Source: Gemmatales bacterium (GTDB lineage: Bacteria > Planctomycetota > Planctomycetia > Gemmatales > HRBIN36). From it: a stretch of DNA of 64,000 bases. The position numbers and the translations under genes were made by a program. Below are positions 55,429 through 64,000 of the stretch, piece by piece. The notes below the pieces were generated by a model that saw only the letters and a program-made list of their open reading frames with translations, was not told where the DNA came from and made no database searches. Where the stretch lies: NCBI GenBank assembly GCA_025060195.1, contig JANXCQ010000005.1:52671-116670 (forward strand), given 5' to 3'. Within the stretch, counting starts at the first letter, position 1. Each line of letters begins with the position of its first letter.

Positions 55429-56703
55429 ATGCAGTTGTGCATTTTCGAAGATAGCATAGTTGATAAACTAGAGCCAATTTGCCTGACCCGTCCACTGGTG
55501 CAAAACTACCTAGGGGCGAGTACTATCTTAGCGAAAATCCTGCAGCGATTGCGACCTGGTCTTTGGGGGCTCTGGGTACGCCCTTATTTGACCGCATTAA
55601 CTCAAGAACTATTTCCCGACGTTCCTGTTAATGACCTGGATTGGCTTCATCATGAGGCGACTATGTTCGTCAATGCGCGCTGGTTGCCTCCACTAGAGTT
55701 TTCCATTCCCCATGAACCTCACGTGGGGATCAAAGACGGTCAAATTGCCTATATCCGCCTTAGCCCCGACTATCGTCCCCAACTAAACAACGACTGGTTC
55801 GACCAAATACATCTTTGGGCCAACAGCTTACCCCGGCTAAATGTCCCAGGCTTCATGATCTCTCACCCATGGGACCTGATAGCAGTCAATGAGACCATCC
55901 TATGTGAGGACGCCACGGTCTGGTTATCTCAGTCAGCTAAGAAACTTAGTGCCCAGAACGTGCACATCTTCGGGAATCCGGACAGTCTTTATATAGATGC
56001 CACAGCCACTATAGAAGCGCCCGTGGTATTCAGCACCCAACATGGACCTATCATTATTGACCAACACACACACATTCATGCTTTCAGCCGCATCGAGGGT
56101 CCATGTTATATCGGCCCCAATTGTGTTATTTTCGGTGCCCGCATCCGACGCGGTACCACCATCGGTCCGGGCTGTCGCATGGGAGGTGAAGTCGAAGCAA
56201 GTATTTTTCAAGGTTGGTCGAACAAATACCATGACGGTTTCGTAGGCCACTCGTGGATCGGTGAATGGGTCAATCTTGCCGCCGGAGTCCAGATAAGCGA
56301 TTTACGTCATGATTATAAGGCGGTGCCCGTGCTGCATCGAAGCCAACGGTTAGATAGCGGTTTACTAAAATTAGGGGCATTTATTGGCGACCATACGAAA
56401 GTTGGTTTGGGAGTATTAGTCAATACGGGTTCTATATTCGGGATATTCTGCAATGTGCTCCCAGGACCGTCCTACGCGCCAAATTACATCCCCTCATTCT
56501 GTAAATATGTTCGTGGCGAACTTCGCCCCCAACGAGACTTGGACGAATGCTTAGAACTCGCAGCTCGAGTCATGGCCCGACGCCACCAAGAGCTGAGCTG
56601 TTATCTAGCTGATATTTACCGTCATGTTTATGTACGCACTGAACCGGACCGCATTGCTTATTCGGGAACTAGCCACCAGAGGGCCTGGCGGAACGCCGCC
56701 TGA
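55429..56703 (+). CDS. GlmU-like sugar nucleotidyltransferase/acyltransferase
   Basis: 424 residues from ATG 55429, with GGGGAG upstream. The N-terminal half (LCIFEDSIVDKLEPICLTRPLVQNYLG) matches the family of alternative GlmU proteins known in Bacteroidetes (the TIGR03991 type), lacking the standard GxGTRM pyrophosphorylase loop. The C-terminal half is a left-handed beta-helix with hexapeptide repeats (IEAPVVFS, GPCYIGPNCVIFGARIRRGTTIGPGC and LGAFIGDHTKVGLGVLVNTGS). It may make or acylate a sugar nucleotide for the envelope (inference). Confidence 0.87.
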   Translation: MQLCIFEDSIVDKLEPICLTRPLVQNYLGASTILAKILQRLRPGLWGLWVRPYLTALTQELFPDVPVNDLDWLHHEATMFVNARWLPPLEFSIPHEPHVGIKDGQIAYIRLSPDYRPQLNNDWFDQIHLWANSLPRLNVPGFMISHPWDLIAVNETILCEDATVWLSQSAKKLSAQNVHIFGNPDSLYIDATATIEAPVVFSTQHGPIIIDQHTHIHAFSRIEGPCYIGPNCVIFGARIRRGTTIGPGCRMGGEVEASIFQGWSNKYHDGFVGHSWIGEWVNLAAGVQISDLRHDYKAVPVLHRSQRLDSGLLKLGAFIGDHTKVGLGVLVNTGSIFGIFCNVLPGPSYAPNYIPSFCKYVRGELRPQRDLDECLELAARVMARRHQELSCYLADIYRHVYVRTEPDRIAYSGTSHQRAWRNAA

Positions 56704-56959
56704 ATTTGGCAATTCAACAACTTGGTAAATATCTTCATTAGTTTGCTGCTCGAACATGGTTTTCAGTCCATACTTCGACTAAGCAATCTTCAGACATGAA
56801 CACTAATATCGGCCATACAATTATTATTTGCATGACATGCTTGACGGACGTCGTTTTCCCAATAGATGGAAATAAGACCTTGATTGACTGACCGAGGACA
56901 CACTTGCACACTCGGCGGCGGTAAGAATTTTCCAAAATGAATAAATGATGAGGTGATTC

Positions 56960-57838
56960 ATGAAATTGGCCTTAGATTCATACTGTTACCACCGTTACTT
57001 CGGGGAATATTATGAGGGCTTACAGGAAGATATAGGCGAGAGACGGACGGTTTGGGATGTGTTAGCACGGGCCAAACGGCTGGGCTGTACGGGCATTTCG
57101 CTAGAGGCCTGTTACTTGCCTGCCGATGAGCCCGATTTTCGCGAGGCGTTGCGAGAAGCGCTGCAACGAAAAGGATTAGAACTCGTTTGGGCTTGGGGAC
57201 ATCCCAATGGTCTGAAGTCCGGGGCCGATCGCGAAGCGGAGCGAGACTTAGTGCGGCATATGGATTATGCCCGGGAGTTAGGGGCGAAAGTGATGCGAAT
57301 CGTGGGTGGCAGTTGGCGGACTAAGCCGCCTGGCTGGTCGAAACATCGAAAACAGCTCCTGACCGCTTTACGCCGTGTTTTACCCCATGCCGAACGTTTA
57401 GGTATCATACTCGCGCTAGAAAATCATTTGGATCTGACCGCCGATCAGATGGTGGAGCTACTTCGAGCTATAGATTCTCCCCATTTAGGCGTGTGTTTAG
57501 ACACTGCCAATAACCTGCGAATTTATGAGTATCCTGTCGAGGTCGCCGAAAAGCTGGCCCCGTGGGTGCGCGCCACCCATATCAAAGATGTTACCGCCTA
57601 TAAAGGTGATCCAAGAACCTTTGGTTTCTGGCCGAGCGTACCACTCGGGGAAGGAGCGGTCGAAATTCCCAAAATACTTCAAATACTCCATGACGCGGGT
57701 TATCAAGGTCTGTTAGCCATTGAAATTGATTTTTTGCACCCACGTTACAAATCGGAGGATCGGGCGGTGGCTCAGAGTGTCCGCTACTTGAAAGAAGAGC
57801 TGGCGCGCCTGAAGCATTCAAAGCCGACAAAGGAATGA
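56960..57838 (+). CDS. Sugar phosphate isomerase/epimerase-like TIM-barrel protein
   Basis: 292 residues without a signal, so cytoplasmic. AP-endonuclease-2-like barrel: GCTGISLEACYLP, ILALENHLDLTADQMVELL (metal Glu), HLGVCLDTANNL (metal Asp) and ATHIKDVTAY (His), then LLAIEIDFLHP (Glu). It is related to but distinct from the exported copy at 22684. GAGGTG lies before ATG 56960. The substrate is not known. Confidence 0.9.
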   Translation: MKLALDSYCYHRYFGEYYEGLQEDIGERRTVWDVLARAKRLGCTGISLEACYLPADEPDFREALREALQRKGLELVWAWGHPNGLKSGADREAERDLVRHMDYARELGAKVMRIVGGSWRTKPPGWSKHRKQLLTALRRVLPHAERLGIILALENHLDLTADQMVELLRAIDSPHLGVCLDTANNLRIYEYPVEVAEKLAPWVRATHIKDVTAYKGDPRTFGFWPSVPLGEGAVEIPKILQILHDAGYQGLLAIEIDFLHPRYKSEDRAVAQSVRYLKEELARLKHSKPTKE

Positions 57839-57954
57839 GTTTTTACGCTGGTTTGAAAGAATAAGCAATAAATTCTCGGGAGTTTAGCAAATGAACACAA
57901 TATGGCGCTAGCTATGAGAGGAGAAAGCTTTGTTAGGATCTGCTTTGCCAGGAT

Positions 57955-60336
57955 CTATTGATTAAGGCGATTGGCAGGCTCCATATCAACTGTTGGGGTG
58001 TTAGTACACTTCCCAGAGACACGTGTTGTTTCTACGGCGCTTTTTGTCCATGTTGAGAAAAATTGGTTTTTCACGTTGTACCAGGTTAGAAACCCTGCCG
58101 GGACTAAGATAGGGCGTACCACGAACGTCTCAAGCAATACTCCGATACTTAATGCTAGACCGAGTTGAAATAATGTAATAAGTTCGCTTAGCATCATGGT
58201 GGCGAATGCGCCAGCCATGATAATGCCGCACATACTGATGGTGCTACCCGTGCAGGCCAATGCTTGTTGCACCCCTATATAAAGGCCTAATCGCCGCTGC
58301 TCCTCGCGCACCCGACTCATAAGAAATATATTATAGTCCTCGCCGACGGCCACGAGGATAACGAACAGAAAGTAAGGCACCTTCCAATCGGTAACGCCTA
58401 TAGCGGTGCCCAGCCACCATGGGCCGATAATGCTGACTATGCCGAGCGTCACAAAATAGCTAAATAAGACTGTTGCTAATAAATAGGAGGCCCAGCCGAA
58501 ACTTCCCACCACGGCAGTGAGGATGATCAGGATACTTAGCAGGACCAAAGTATTAATCCGCCAGCGGTCGGACTCATGTACCTTAGATAAGTCGTGAATA
58601 AACAAAGTAATGCCATGCATAGCTGCACTTCGGAACACCCCTTGAGGTTCGATAAAGGATTCCACAGTTTGTCGAATTTGTTGCAGGGTAGCGACACTGG
58701 CTTTGGAAAACGGTTCGGTCTCGAACACTACTTCCAACCGACTGACGCACTTATCTGAAAGGCGTCTAACGTAGTAAGAACTGGCGAGTTGGCTGGTCAA
58801 CCAGTTGACAGTATCTAACCAAGGAGTCCAACTGGAAGAGGCACTCTTATCAGGGCGAGTCGCGTTGAGCTTACCCAGGGGCCTCACCAGACTCCGAACA
58901 TCTTGGATGTTATCGAGTTGACTAAGGCGCTGAGAAATCGCAAGGAGATGCTCGCGAAGTTTGTGGTCGCTGACATCGGGAGGTGCCACTAACAATATTG
59001 TTAGTGGACCGAGCTCGCCCGCGGGAAAATGTTGCCGAATAATATCTAATCCGCGACGACTGGGCGCATACGGTTGTACCTCCGCACAAACGTCCATAAC
59101 CGCCTCAGTTACAGCGCCGTACCAAGCCAGGGGCAACATAAGGAGGAAGCTTCCCAATAGCACATAATGAGGATAAGCTCCCACCCACTGGCTAACGCGA
59201 AGCCAAAATCGATTCGCAGGAACATGGGGTTTGACACAATCTGAGGACAGTGGTGCTAAGGCAGTTCGCTGCCAGCGCTGAATTTCTAATAAGCAAGCTG
59301 GTGCCAAAGTCAGGGCTGCTGCCAGGGCCACTCCCAGACTGATGGCCACAAACGGACCTACTGTGCTCACACGAGCAAACTCGGCAAAGCCCATCATGGC
59401 CAAGCCGACCATAACAACTCCTGCGCTAGCAAGAAGTGCGAGGCATACGCGGCGGAGAGCTACCCCCATGGCTTGTTCAGCGGAACGGGTGTATATCTCT
59501 TCGCGAAACCGACTGATGAGGAACAAACAATAGTCGGTGCCTGCGCCAAATAAGACGACCACGACGAAGATACGGGCCATGTTTACTAACGGCGTGCCTA
59601 GAAGAACGCAGAGGATTTCTAATAACCTGAGCGAGACCCAAACCGCAACGCTAATACTCACCAACGGAACTAAGGCAATCCAGGGATTGCTATACGCGAG
59701 AAATAATAAAGCTAGTATCAAAATGACAGTGGCCCAGGTAGTGATATCTAAGCTGTGGTAGATCGCCACGTTCAGATCACGCCCGAAACCAGCCGTGCCT
59801 GTGATCGCTAATTCGATGGGAACCGTGCGGTGCTGTAGGACGTGATGTTGTTCGAGCAATCGTCTTGCAATCGTTTCAATTTCGTGAACGGTTTCAGTCG
59901 TTAGGTCATGGATAAACGGCTTGTCGAGGTGGACGATGGCCAGCGCGCATTGACTATCGGCACTGAGCAATCGTGGGCCGAGAAAGGGATGGAGCCAGGT
60001 GAGAAACCTTCCTAGCCCCAACTCAGGTCGGCTCCGCTTCAATTGCTCTAAGCATTCTTCTAAATTCTGTGCCAGCTGGCGCTCGGATGCTTGAAAGGGA
60101 GCTTGGCTATGAAAAACTAATACGACGGAACTTTCCGAGGCGATGTCGGGAAAGGCCTCGCGAAGTAGCCGATAGCCTTGCACCGTGGGAGTGTGTTCCG
60201 GCAGGAAATCGCCAGTATCTGGTGGCAAATACGGGTGGAGATACCATGCTAAAACCGTAAGCAATCCCCCAAGTAGCAACCACGCGAGGAGTACGATGCG
60301 CGGATGCAGAACTATCCCATGGAGGAGGTATTTCAT
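57955..60336 (-). CDS. MMPL/RND-family transporter
   Basis: 793 residues with twelve membrane segments in two blocks of RND topology. The first helix and a large periplasmic loop (VQGYRLLREAFPDIASESSVVLVFHS) are followed by helices 2-6, a second loop, and helices 8-12. The GTDYCLFLISRFREE and GEDYNIFLMSRVREE repeats are the duplicated MMPL signature with the Asp and Tyr residues used in proton transfer. It is probably a lipid or hydrophobic-compound exporter (MmpL or HpnN-like), although hopanoid genes are not seen nearby. Confidence 0.92.
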   Translation of the reverse strand: MKYLLHGIVLHPRIVLLAWLLLGGLLTVLAWYLHPYLPPDTGDFLPEHTPTVQGYRLLREAFPDIASESSVVLVFHSQAPFQASERQLAQNLEECLEQLKRSRPELGLGRFLTWLHPFLGPRLLSADSQCALAIVHLDKPFIHDLTTETVHEIETIARRLLEQHHVLQHRTVPIELAITGTAGFGRDLNVAIYHSLDITTWATVILILALLFLAYSNPWIALVPLVSISVAVWVSLRLLEILCVLLGTPLVNMARIFVVVVLFGAGTDYCLFLISRFREEIYTRSAEQAMGVALRRVCLALLASAGVVMVGLAMMGFAEFARVSTVGPFVAISLGVALAAALTLAPACLLEIQRWQRTALAPLSSDCVKPHVPANRFWLRVSQWVGAYPHYVLLGSFLLMLPLAWYGAVTEAVMDVCAEVQPYAPSRRGLDIIRQHFPAGELGPLTILLVAPPDVSDHKLREHLLAISQRLSQLDNIQDVRSLVRPLGKLNATRPDKSASSSWTPWLDTVNWLTSQLASSYYVRRLSDKCVSRLEVVFETEPFSKASVATLQQIRQTVESFIEPQGVFRSAAMHGITLFIHDLSKVHESDRWRINTLVLLSILIILTAVVGSFGWASYLLATVLFSYFVTLGIVSIIGPWWLGTAIGVTDWKVPYFLFVILVAVGEDYNIFLMSRVREEQRRLGLYIGVQQALACTGSTISMCGIIMAGAFATMMLSELITLFQLGLALSIGVLLETFVVRPILVPAGFLTWYNVKNQFFSTWTKSAVETTRVSGKCTNTPTVDMEPANRLNQ

Positions 60337-60486
60337 TTTCCTCAGACGAAGCGGGGCAGTAAAATCCGCCTAATGGACGTTTCGCGATACGTCCAAAAGG
60401 CGAGCGTTTAGTAGCATCCCGTTCTTACCCGAAACTCTCCAGGACGTAAAGACCGAATCGAACGCTTATGCGTATCGACTCAAGCT

Positions 60487-61761
60487 TTAGGCTGGGACGC
60501 TAAGATTATCTCGGGCTAACGGTTTTTCGGTGCGCAAACAACGGTGGATTTGGCGTACGGCTTGCCGTAATCTTTGCTCGTTTTCTACTAAAGCGAAGCG
60601 TACAAAGCCCTCCCCCGCCTCACCAAAGCCCCGGCCCGGACTGACTGCTACCCCGGCTTCATCCAGGAGTTTCATGGCAAAACTCATCGAATCCAGGTGG
60701 TGCCAAGCAGGCGGGTATTTAGCCCAGACAAACATGCCCGCTCTGGGTTTTTCTACTTCCCATCCGCCGCGACGTAAGCCTTCGACCAAAATGTCTCGGC
60801 GTTGCTCATAGGTCATGGCTTGACGGCGCACCGCCTCGTCGCACTCCCGCAAGGCCACGATTGCCGCGATCTGAATGGCTTGAAATATACCGTAATCGTA
60901 GTATCCCTTAATCGTCGCGAGCGCTCGAATCATTTCGGAATTGCCCGCACAGAACCCCACCCGCCAGCCTGGCATATTGTAGCCCTTGCTCATGGTTGTC
61001 GTTTCCACGCCTACCTCTTTTGCTCCGGGTACGGAAAGAAAACTAGGCGGCTCATAACCTTCGAAACCAATATCGCCGTAAGCAAAATCATGAATCACCA
61101 TAAACTCGTAGCGCCGCGCTAATCGCACGACATCTACGAAGAAGTCCCGCTCCACCGTGGTACCCGTGGGATTATGGGGGAAGTTCAGTACTAATGCCTT
61201 CGGTCTTGGGTAGAGTTGCTGTGCTACGGTGGCTACCTGCGACAAGAATTGGTCAGGCGGCGTGCATTGCAGACTGATGACATTGCCCGAGGCCAAGTAA
61301 ACTGCGTAAACGTGGATGGGAAAGGAAGGAGCGGGCACGATCGCAGTGTCGCCCGGACCGATGAGAGCCAAGCACATGTGGCTGAACGCTTCTTTCGAGC
61401 CTATGCAGGCAATGACCTCGGTTTCTGGATCCAGGCGCACTCCATACCTGCGCTCGTAACGGCGGGCGACCTCGCGTCTCAAGTTGTAAAGGCCTACGCT
61501 CACGGAGTAACGATGGTTCCGCGGGTCGTGGGCCGCTTCGCATAATTTCTCAACGATGACTGGGTCGGGTACGTCCGTGGGATTTCCCATGCCCAAGTCA
61601 ATAATATCTCGTCCCTCCCGCCGCCTTTGATGCTTCAAGGCATTAATCTTGGCAAACAAATAAGGAGGCAATCGTTGGACCCGATCAGCTACACGCACCA
61701 CAAAAGGTCGCGCTTCTCCACCGTTTGGGGTTGCTCGCGTCTCGTCGTTCATTCTTGGCAT
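60487..61761 (-). CDS. alaC: Alanine transaminase, class I aminotransferase (AlaC-like)
   Basis: 424 residues; PLP-dependent fold type I enzyme that makes alanine from pyruvate and glutamate. The PLP lysine is Lys259 ([20 protein letters not shown]), and NFPHNPTG (193-200) and HDFAYGDI (224-231) are the other cofactor contacts. Segments such as [21 protein letters not shown] and FVWAKYPP follow E. coli AlaC closely (from memory), but LL-diaminopimelate aminotransferases are close relatives. It diverges from purQ. Confidence 0.9.
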   Translation of the reverse strand: MPRMNDETRATPNGGEARPFVVRVADRVQRLPPYLFAKINALKHQRRREGRDIIDLGMGNPTDVPDPVIVEKLCEAAHDPRNHRYSVSVGLYNLRREVARRYERRYGVRLDPETEVIACIGSKEAFSHMCLALIGPGDTAIVPAPSFPIHVYAVYLASGNVISLQCTPPDQFLSQVATVAQQLYPRPKALVLNFPHNPTGTTVERDFFVDVVRLARRYEFMVIHDFAYGDIGFEGYEPPSFLSVPGAKEVGVETTTMSKGYNMPGWRVGFCAGNSEMIRALATIKGYYDYGIFQAIQIAAIVALRECDEAVRRQAMTYEQRRDILVEGLRRGGWEVEKPRAGMFVWAKYPPAWHHLDSMSFAMKLLDEAGVAVSPGRGFGEAGEGFVRFALVENEQRLRQAVRQIHRCLRTEKPLARDNLSVPA

Positions 61762-61908
61762 CTCAGAGTTCGCAGGAATTCGGCTCCGAGGGAATTCGGC
61801 ACTCAGCCTAAGCTGTCATAAGCAGAGCAGCACGGAGTTCGCTTATGGCCAAACCAAATAATCATTCCGGGAACGTGAGCGATTTACAATAATATCACCC
61901 ACCGCGCT

Positions 61909-61917
61909 TGGTATACT
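61909..61917 (+). promoter_or_regulatory. Possible extended -10 promoter of purQ
   Basis: TGGTATACT (extended -10, TATACT matching five of six) lies 42 bases before ATG 61960. No -35 at the usual distance. It resembles the element at 3609. Confidence 0.4.
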
Positions 61918-61959
61918 GTCCCCGGAATTTGCACAGCATTTTAGCCTGAAAAAAGCTCT

Positions 61960-62790
61960 ATGGCTGCGGTACGTGTACTAATCCTTCGTGCTCCTGGTAC
62001 CAATTGTGACGAAGAGACCCAATTTGCTTTCGAGTTGGCCGGCGCTCACGCTTGCCGCGTTCATATCAATCGGCTCAGGGAAAATCCTCGTCAACTTCGC
62101 GACTATCAGGTTCTAGTTATCCCCGGGGGTTTCAGTTATGGCGATGACGTGGCAGCGGGCAAAATCCTGGCCAATCAGTTACGGTACTACCTGGGCGACG
62201 AGCTGCAGCGTTTCCGCGACGATGATAAACTCATCCTGGGTATTTGCAACGGCTTTCAAGCTCTGCTCAAAGCGGGCCTCATAGTTCCTCCCGCACGCAA
62301 GCCCAAACACGCGGTCTGCCTCAACCCCGACTTCCTAGGGGCTAAGGAAGATGCGGTTGAGGTTATCCCTGCAACGTTGGCTGTCAATGCACACGGCCGG
62401 TTCGAGGACCGCTGGGTTTTTCTCGCCACTCAGCCAGGACGTTGCCCTTTTCTGGCCGGATATGACCGTTGGCAGGTGCCAGTCGCCCACGGCGAGGGGC
62501 GCTTCCTGTGTTCCGATGAAGCGACCTGGCAAGCGCTTGAGCGACAAGGCCAAATCGTGCTTCGTTACGTGGACGCGGAGGGGCGGCTAGCTGGTTATCC
62601 GTTCAACCCGAATGGTTCCCAAGGCAACGTCGCAGGCGTATGCGATGTCACTGGCCGCGTCTTGGGACTCATGCCTCATCCAGAACGTCACATACTGCCG
62701 ACTCAGCATCCGCACTGGACGCGACGCGGGCTGGCTTCCGAAGGCGATGGCCTACGGTTGTTCCGCAACGCGGTTTACTACTTTCAGTGA
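61960..62790 (+). CDS. purQ: Phosphoribosylformylglycinamidine synthase subunit PurQ
   Basis: 276 residues; the glutaminase subunit that supplies ammonia to PurL in the fourth step of purine synthesis. Class I amidotransferase with nucleophile Cys96 (GICNGFQAL), oxyanion region IPGGFSYGDD (54-63) and catalytic His/Glu in LMPHPERH. APGTNCDEETQFAFELAGA is the PurQ start. purL and purS are not in the window. Confidence 0.96.
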   Translation: MAAVRVLILRAPGTNCDEETQFAFELAGAHACRVHINRLRENPRQLRDYQVLVIPGGFSYGDDVAAGKILANQLRYYLGDELQRFRDDDKLILGICNGFQALLKAGLIVPPARKPKHAVCLNPDFLGAKEDAVEVIPATLAVNAHGRFEDRWVFLATQPGRCPFLAGYDRWQVPVAHGEGRFLCSDEATWQALERQGQIVLRYVDAEGRLAGYPFNPNGSQGNVAGVCDVTGRVLGLMPHPERHILPTQHPHWTRRGLASEGDGLRLFRNAVYYFQ

Positions 62791-62809
62791 TTCGCTCTGG
62801 CCTGCGAGT

Positions 62810-63496
62810 CTATTTACTGCAGTTGCCTCCGCTTGGTACTGGAGCGGGTTGGTGATCAGGGCATTCGACCCGTAACTCCATGAGCTGAAGCGGCTTATCC
62901 ATCAAAGCACAATGATGCGGGGCGGCAGGGTTTGCGTGAACATTACGCCGAAAATAAACGCAGGTCGTGCACATCCGGGCCACGCTAATCAGTCCAGCTC
63001 GTTGCAGCCGGGCGATTACCTCCAGCAATGTAGCTAATAATCTTTCTTTACTACGTGTGTCCAGTTCCGCAATCTCTGCCTCAATGGCCTGAGTCCAAAG
63101 GGCTAGTTGGGCCGCGCGACGGCGACCACGCCTTGTCAAACGGACATAGACCACGCGACGATCCTGAGCGTCCCGGTACCGCCTGACCAGACCTTTCCGC
63201 TGCAAGCTGCTCGCGCTAGCACTGAGAGTTGCCGCTCCCAATCCGAAGCGCGACGCCAGGTCTTTGATATTCACTCGTTCGTTGCCACGATGAAGCAAGT
63301 AAACCAAGATTTGGGCCTGGGTTGCGCTCAAGCCCCTCCGCCAACTTGCTTCCCACAAGGCTCGTTGAAGGGCCTGGGCCAGGCGCTCCAGCGCTGCGAC
63401 AATCTTCGCCTCGAGCTCGCTGGGTTCGGAAGTCAAGATGCTTTCGCCATCAAGGTGTCCTAATAATCGCCCTCTTGGACATAAGGCTGACACCAC
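62810..63496 (-). CDS. MarR-family regulator with a Cys-rich C-terminal tail
   Basis: 228 residues. The winged helix-turn-helix domain is clear: LSATQAQILVYLLHR, VNIKDLASRFGLGAATLSASASSLQRKGLVRRYRDAQDRRVVYVRLTRRG. Behind it a tail of about 50 residues has CTTCVYF, HHCAL and VECPDH, four Cys and several His that could hold zinc, an Fe-S cluster or haem. It overlaps the protoglobin end by 37 bases. The start GTG 63496 or a later TTG is possible. It might respond to oxygen or nitric oxide with the globin (inference). Confidence 0.88.
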   Translation of the reverse strand: MVSALCPRGRLLGHLDGESILTSEPSELEAKIVAALERLAQALQRALWEASWRRGLSATQAQILVYLLHRGNERVNIKDLASRFGLGAATLSASASSLQRKGLVRRYRDAQDRRVVYVRLTRRGRRRAAQLALWTQAIEAEIAELDTRSKERLLATLLEVIARLQRAGLISVARMCTTCVYFRRNVHANPAAPHHCALMDKPLQLMELRVECPDHQPAPVPSGGNCSK

Positions 63497-64000
63497 AGCG
63501 CCACCTGTAAGGCGACGGACTTAAACCAGGCGTGATACATTTTATCCACCTCTTGCTCACTATGGCCCTTCTTACGTAGGAAATCCCGAATGGTTATCGT
63601 AATCGGCACGATGAGCGCTATCAGGAATCTTAGGGGCACATGGGTCGAGGCCGCGGCCACACCGTCGGTTTGATTTTTCTTGCTCCGATGGTGTCGCAGC
63701 CCGATCTCGTACTGGTAATCCAACCAGGCTTGGTCATAAGGGCGACGACACGTATCCAAGATCCATTGACCGAAGCGCTTTCGAACGTTCCCTAAGTATT
63801 CGGAAATGGGCTGACCGTTGGCATCGAGAAAGTGCCGCACCAAGAATGGGTGCGCTGCTACGAAACCATACCACAAGTCCAAGATCTGCTCCACTTGATC
63901 GGCCAGCACATCCCCTGCCATCCGCAAATACTTTTCATCCTCTTCGGTGAACATCACCGCTTGTTTCAGTTCAGCAAGCTCCGCTAAGGTCAGGGGCGAT
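63460..64000 (-). CDS. Protoglobin (5' end outside window)
   Basis: The frame is open to the window end, so the N-terminus lies beyond 64000; visible residues begin SPLTLAELAELKQAVMFTEEDEKYLRMAGDVL, which is typical of protoglobins. The globin fold follows (LDLWYGFVAAHPFLVRHFLD, DYQYEIGLRHHRSKK with the likely proximal His, and VPLRFLIALIVPITITIRDFL). The protein ends at 63460 with no output domain, so it is a stand-alone haem protein. It binds O2, CO or NO; the job is sensing or scavenging (inference). The MarR gene follows with a 37-base overlap. Confidence 0.9.
   Translation of the reverse strand, partial: SPLTLAELAELKQAVMFTEEDEKYLRMAGDVLADQVEQILDLWYGFVAAHPFLVRHFLDANGQPISEYLGNVRKRFGQWILDTCRRPYDQAWLDYQYEIGLRHHRSKKNQTDGVAAASTHVPLRFLIALIVPITITIRDFLRKKGHSEQEVDKMYHAWFKSVALQVALWCQPYVQEGDY

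Overview
The window comes from a planctomycete chromosome, most likely of the Gemmata group (inference). It has two pairs of planctomycete DUF1549/DUF1553 and DUF1501 genes, a DUF1559 prepilin-like protein, Ser/Thr kinases joined to WD40 or right-handed beta-helix modules, many Tat-type RR leaders, and a complete run of flagellar basal-body genes. I see no insertion sequence, prophage or CRISPR array.

Layout. 1-2 kb: the 3' part of a kinase/WD40 gene, then about 1.6 kb with no supportable gene. 3.6-8.4 kb: a DUF1549/DUF1553 cytochrome protein, a DUF1501 protein and a TolB-like propeller. 8.4-13.5 kb: a type IIA topoisomerase A-B pair and a membrane protein. 14-17.6 kb (minus): rhomboid-like protein, plsY, a DUF4149 protein and a Tat-exported protein. 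18-19 kb: an orphan PvuII-like DNA methyltransferase, then tRNA-Leu(GAG). 21.1-22.6 kb: a sigma70 promoter, a fluoride (crcB-type) riboswitch with a terminator, and a cation:proton antiporter. 22.7-28.5 kb: a sugar isomerase-like protein, nnrD and the second DUF1549/DUF1501 pair. 28.7-33.7 kb (minus): two tandem kinase/beta-helix modules flanking an acidic protein. 33.9-42.8 kb: exported proteins, an M50/CBS protease, a candidate selenocysteine-containing tyrosine-phosphatase-like protein, a DUF1559 pilin and ApbE. 42.9-53.4 kb (minus): a DUF4912 protein, then the flagellar operon flgB-flgC-fliE-fliF-fliG-fliH-fliI-fliJ-(motE-like)-fliL-fliM-fliN. 53.7-64 kb: a TPR/peptidase-MA protein, a GlmU-like protein, another sugar isomerase, an MMPL transporter, alaC, purQ, a MarR regulator with a Cys-rich tail, and a protoglobin cut by the window end.

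Main discoveries. (1) At 36681-37232 an in-frame TGA stands exactly where the catalytic Cys of a dual-specificity phosphatase signature should be (H-TGA-GSANR). It is followed at the expected distance by a hairpin whose apical loop is GGUCUG, like the loop bound by SelB in bacterial SECIS elements. This is a strong candidate for a selenoprotein phosphatase. (2) The antiporter leader holds a complete fluoride aptamer whose 3' strand, an anti-aptamer hairpin, an antiterminator and a terminator are built from the same CCTGCCG/CGGCAGG words. (3) Both kinase/beta-helix modules change reading frame at the same domain junction, and both kinases have altered catalytic residues.
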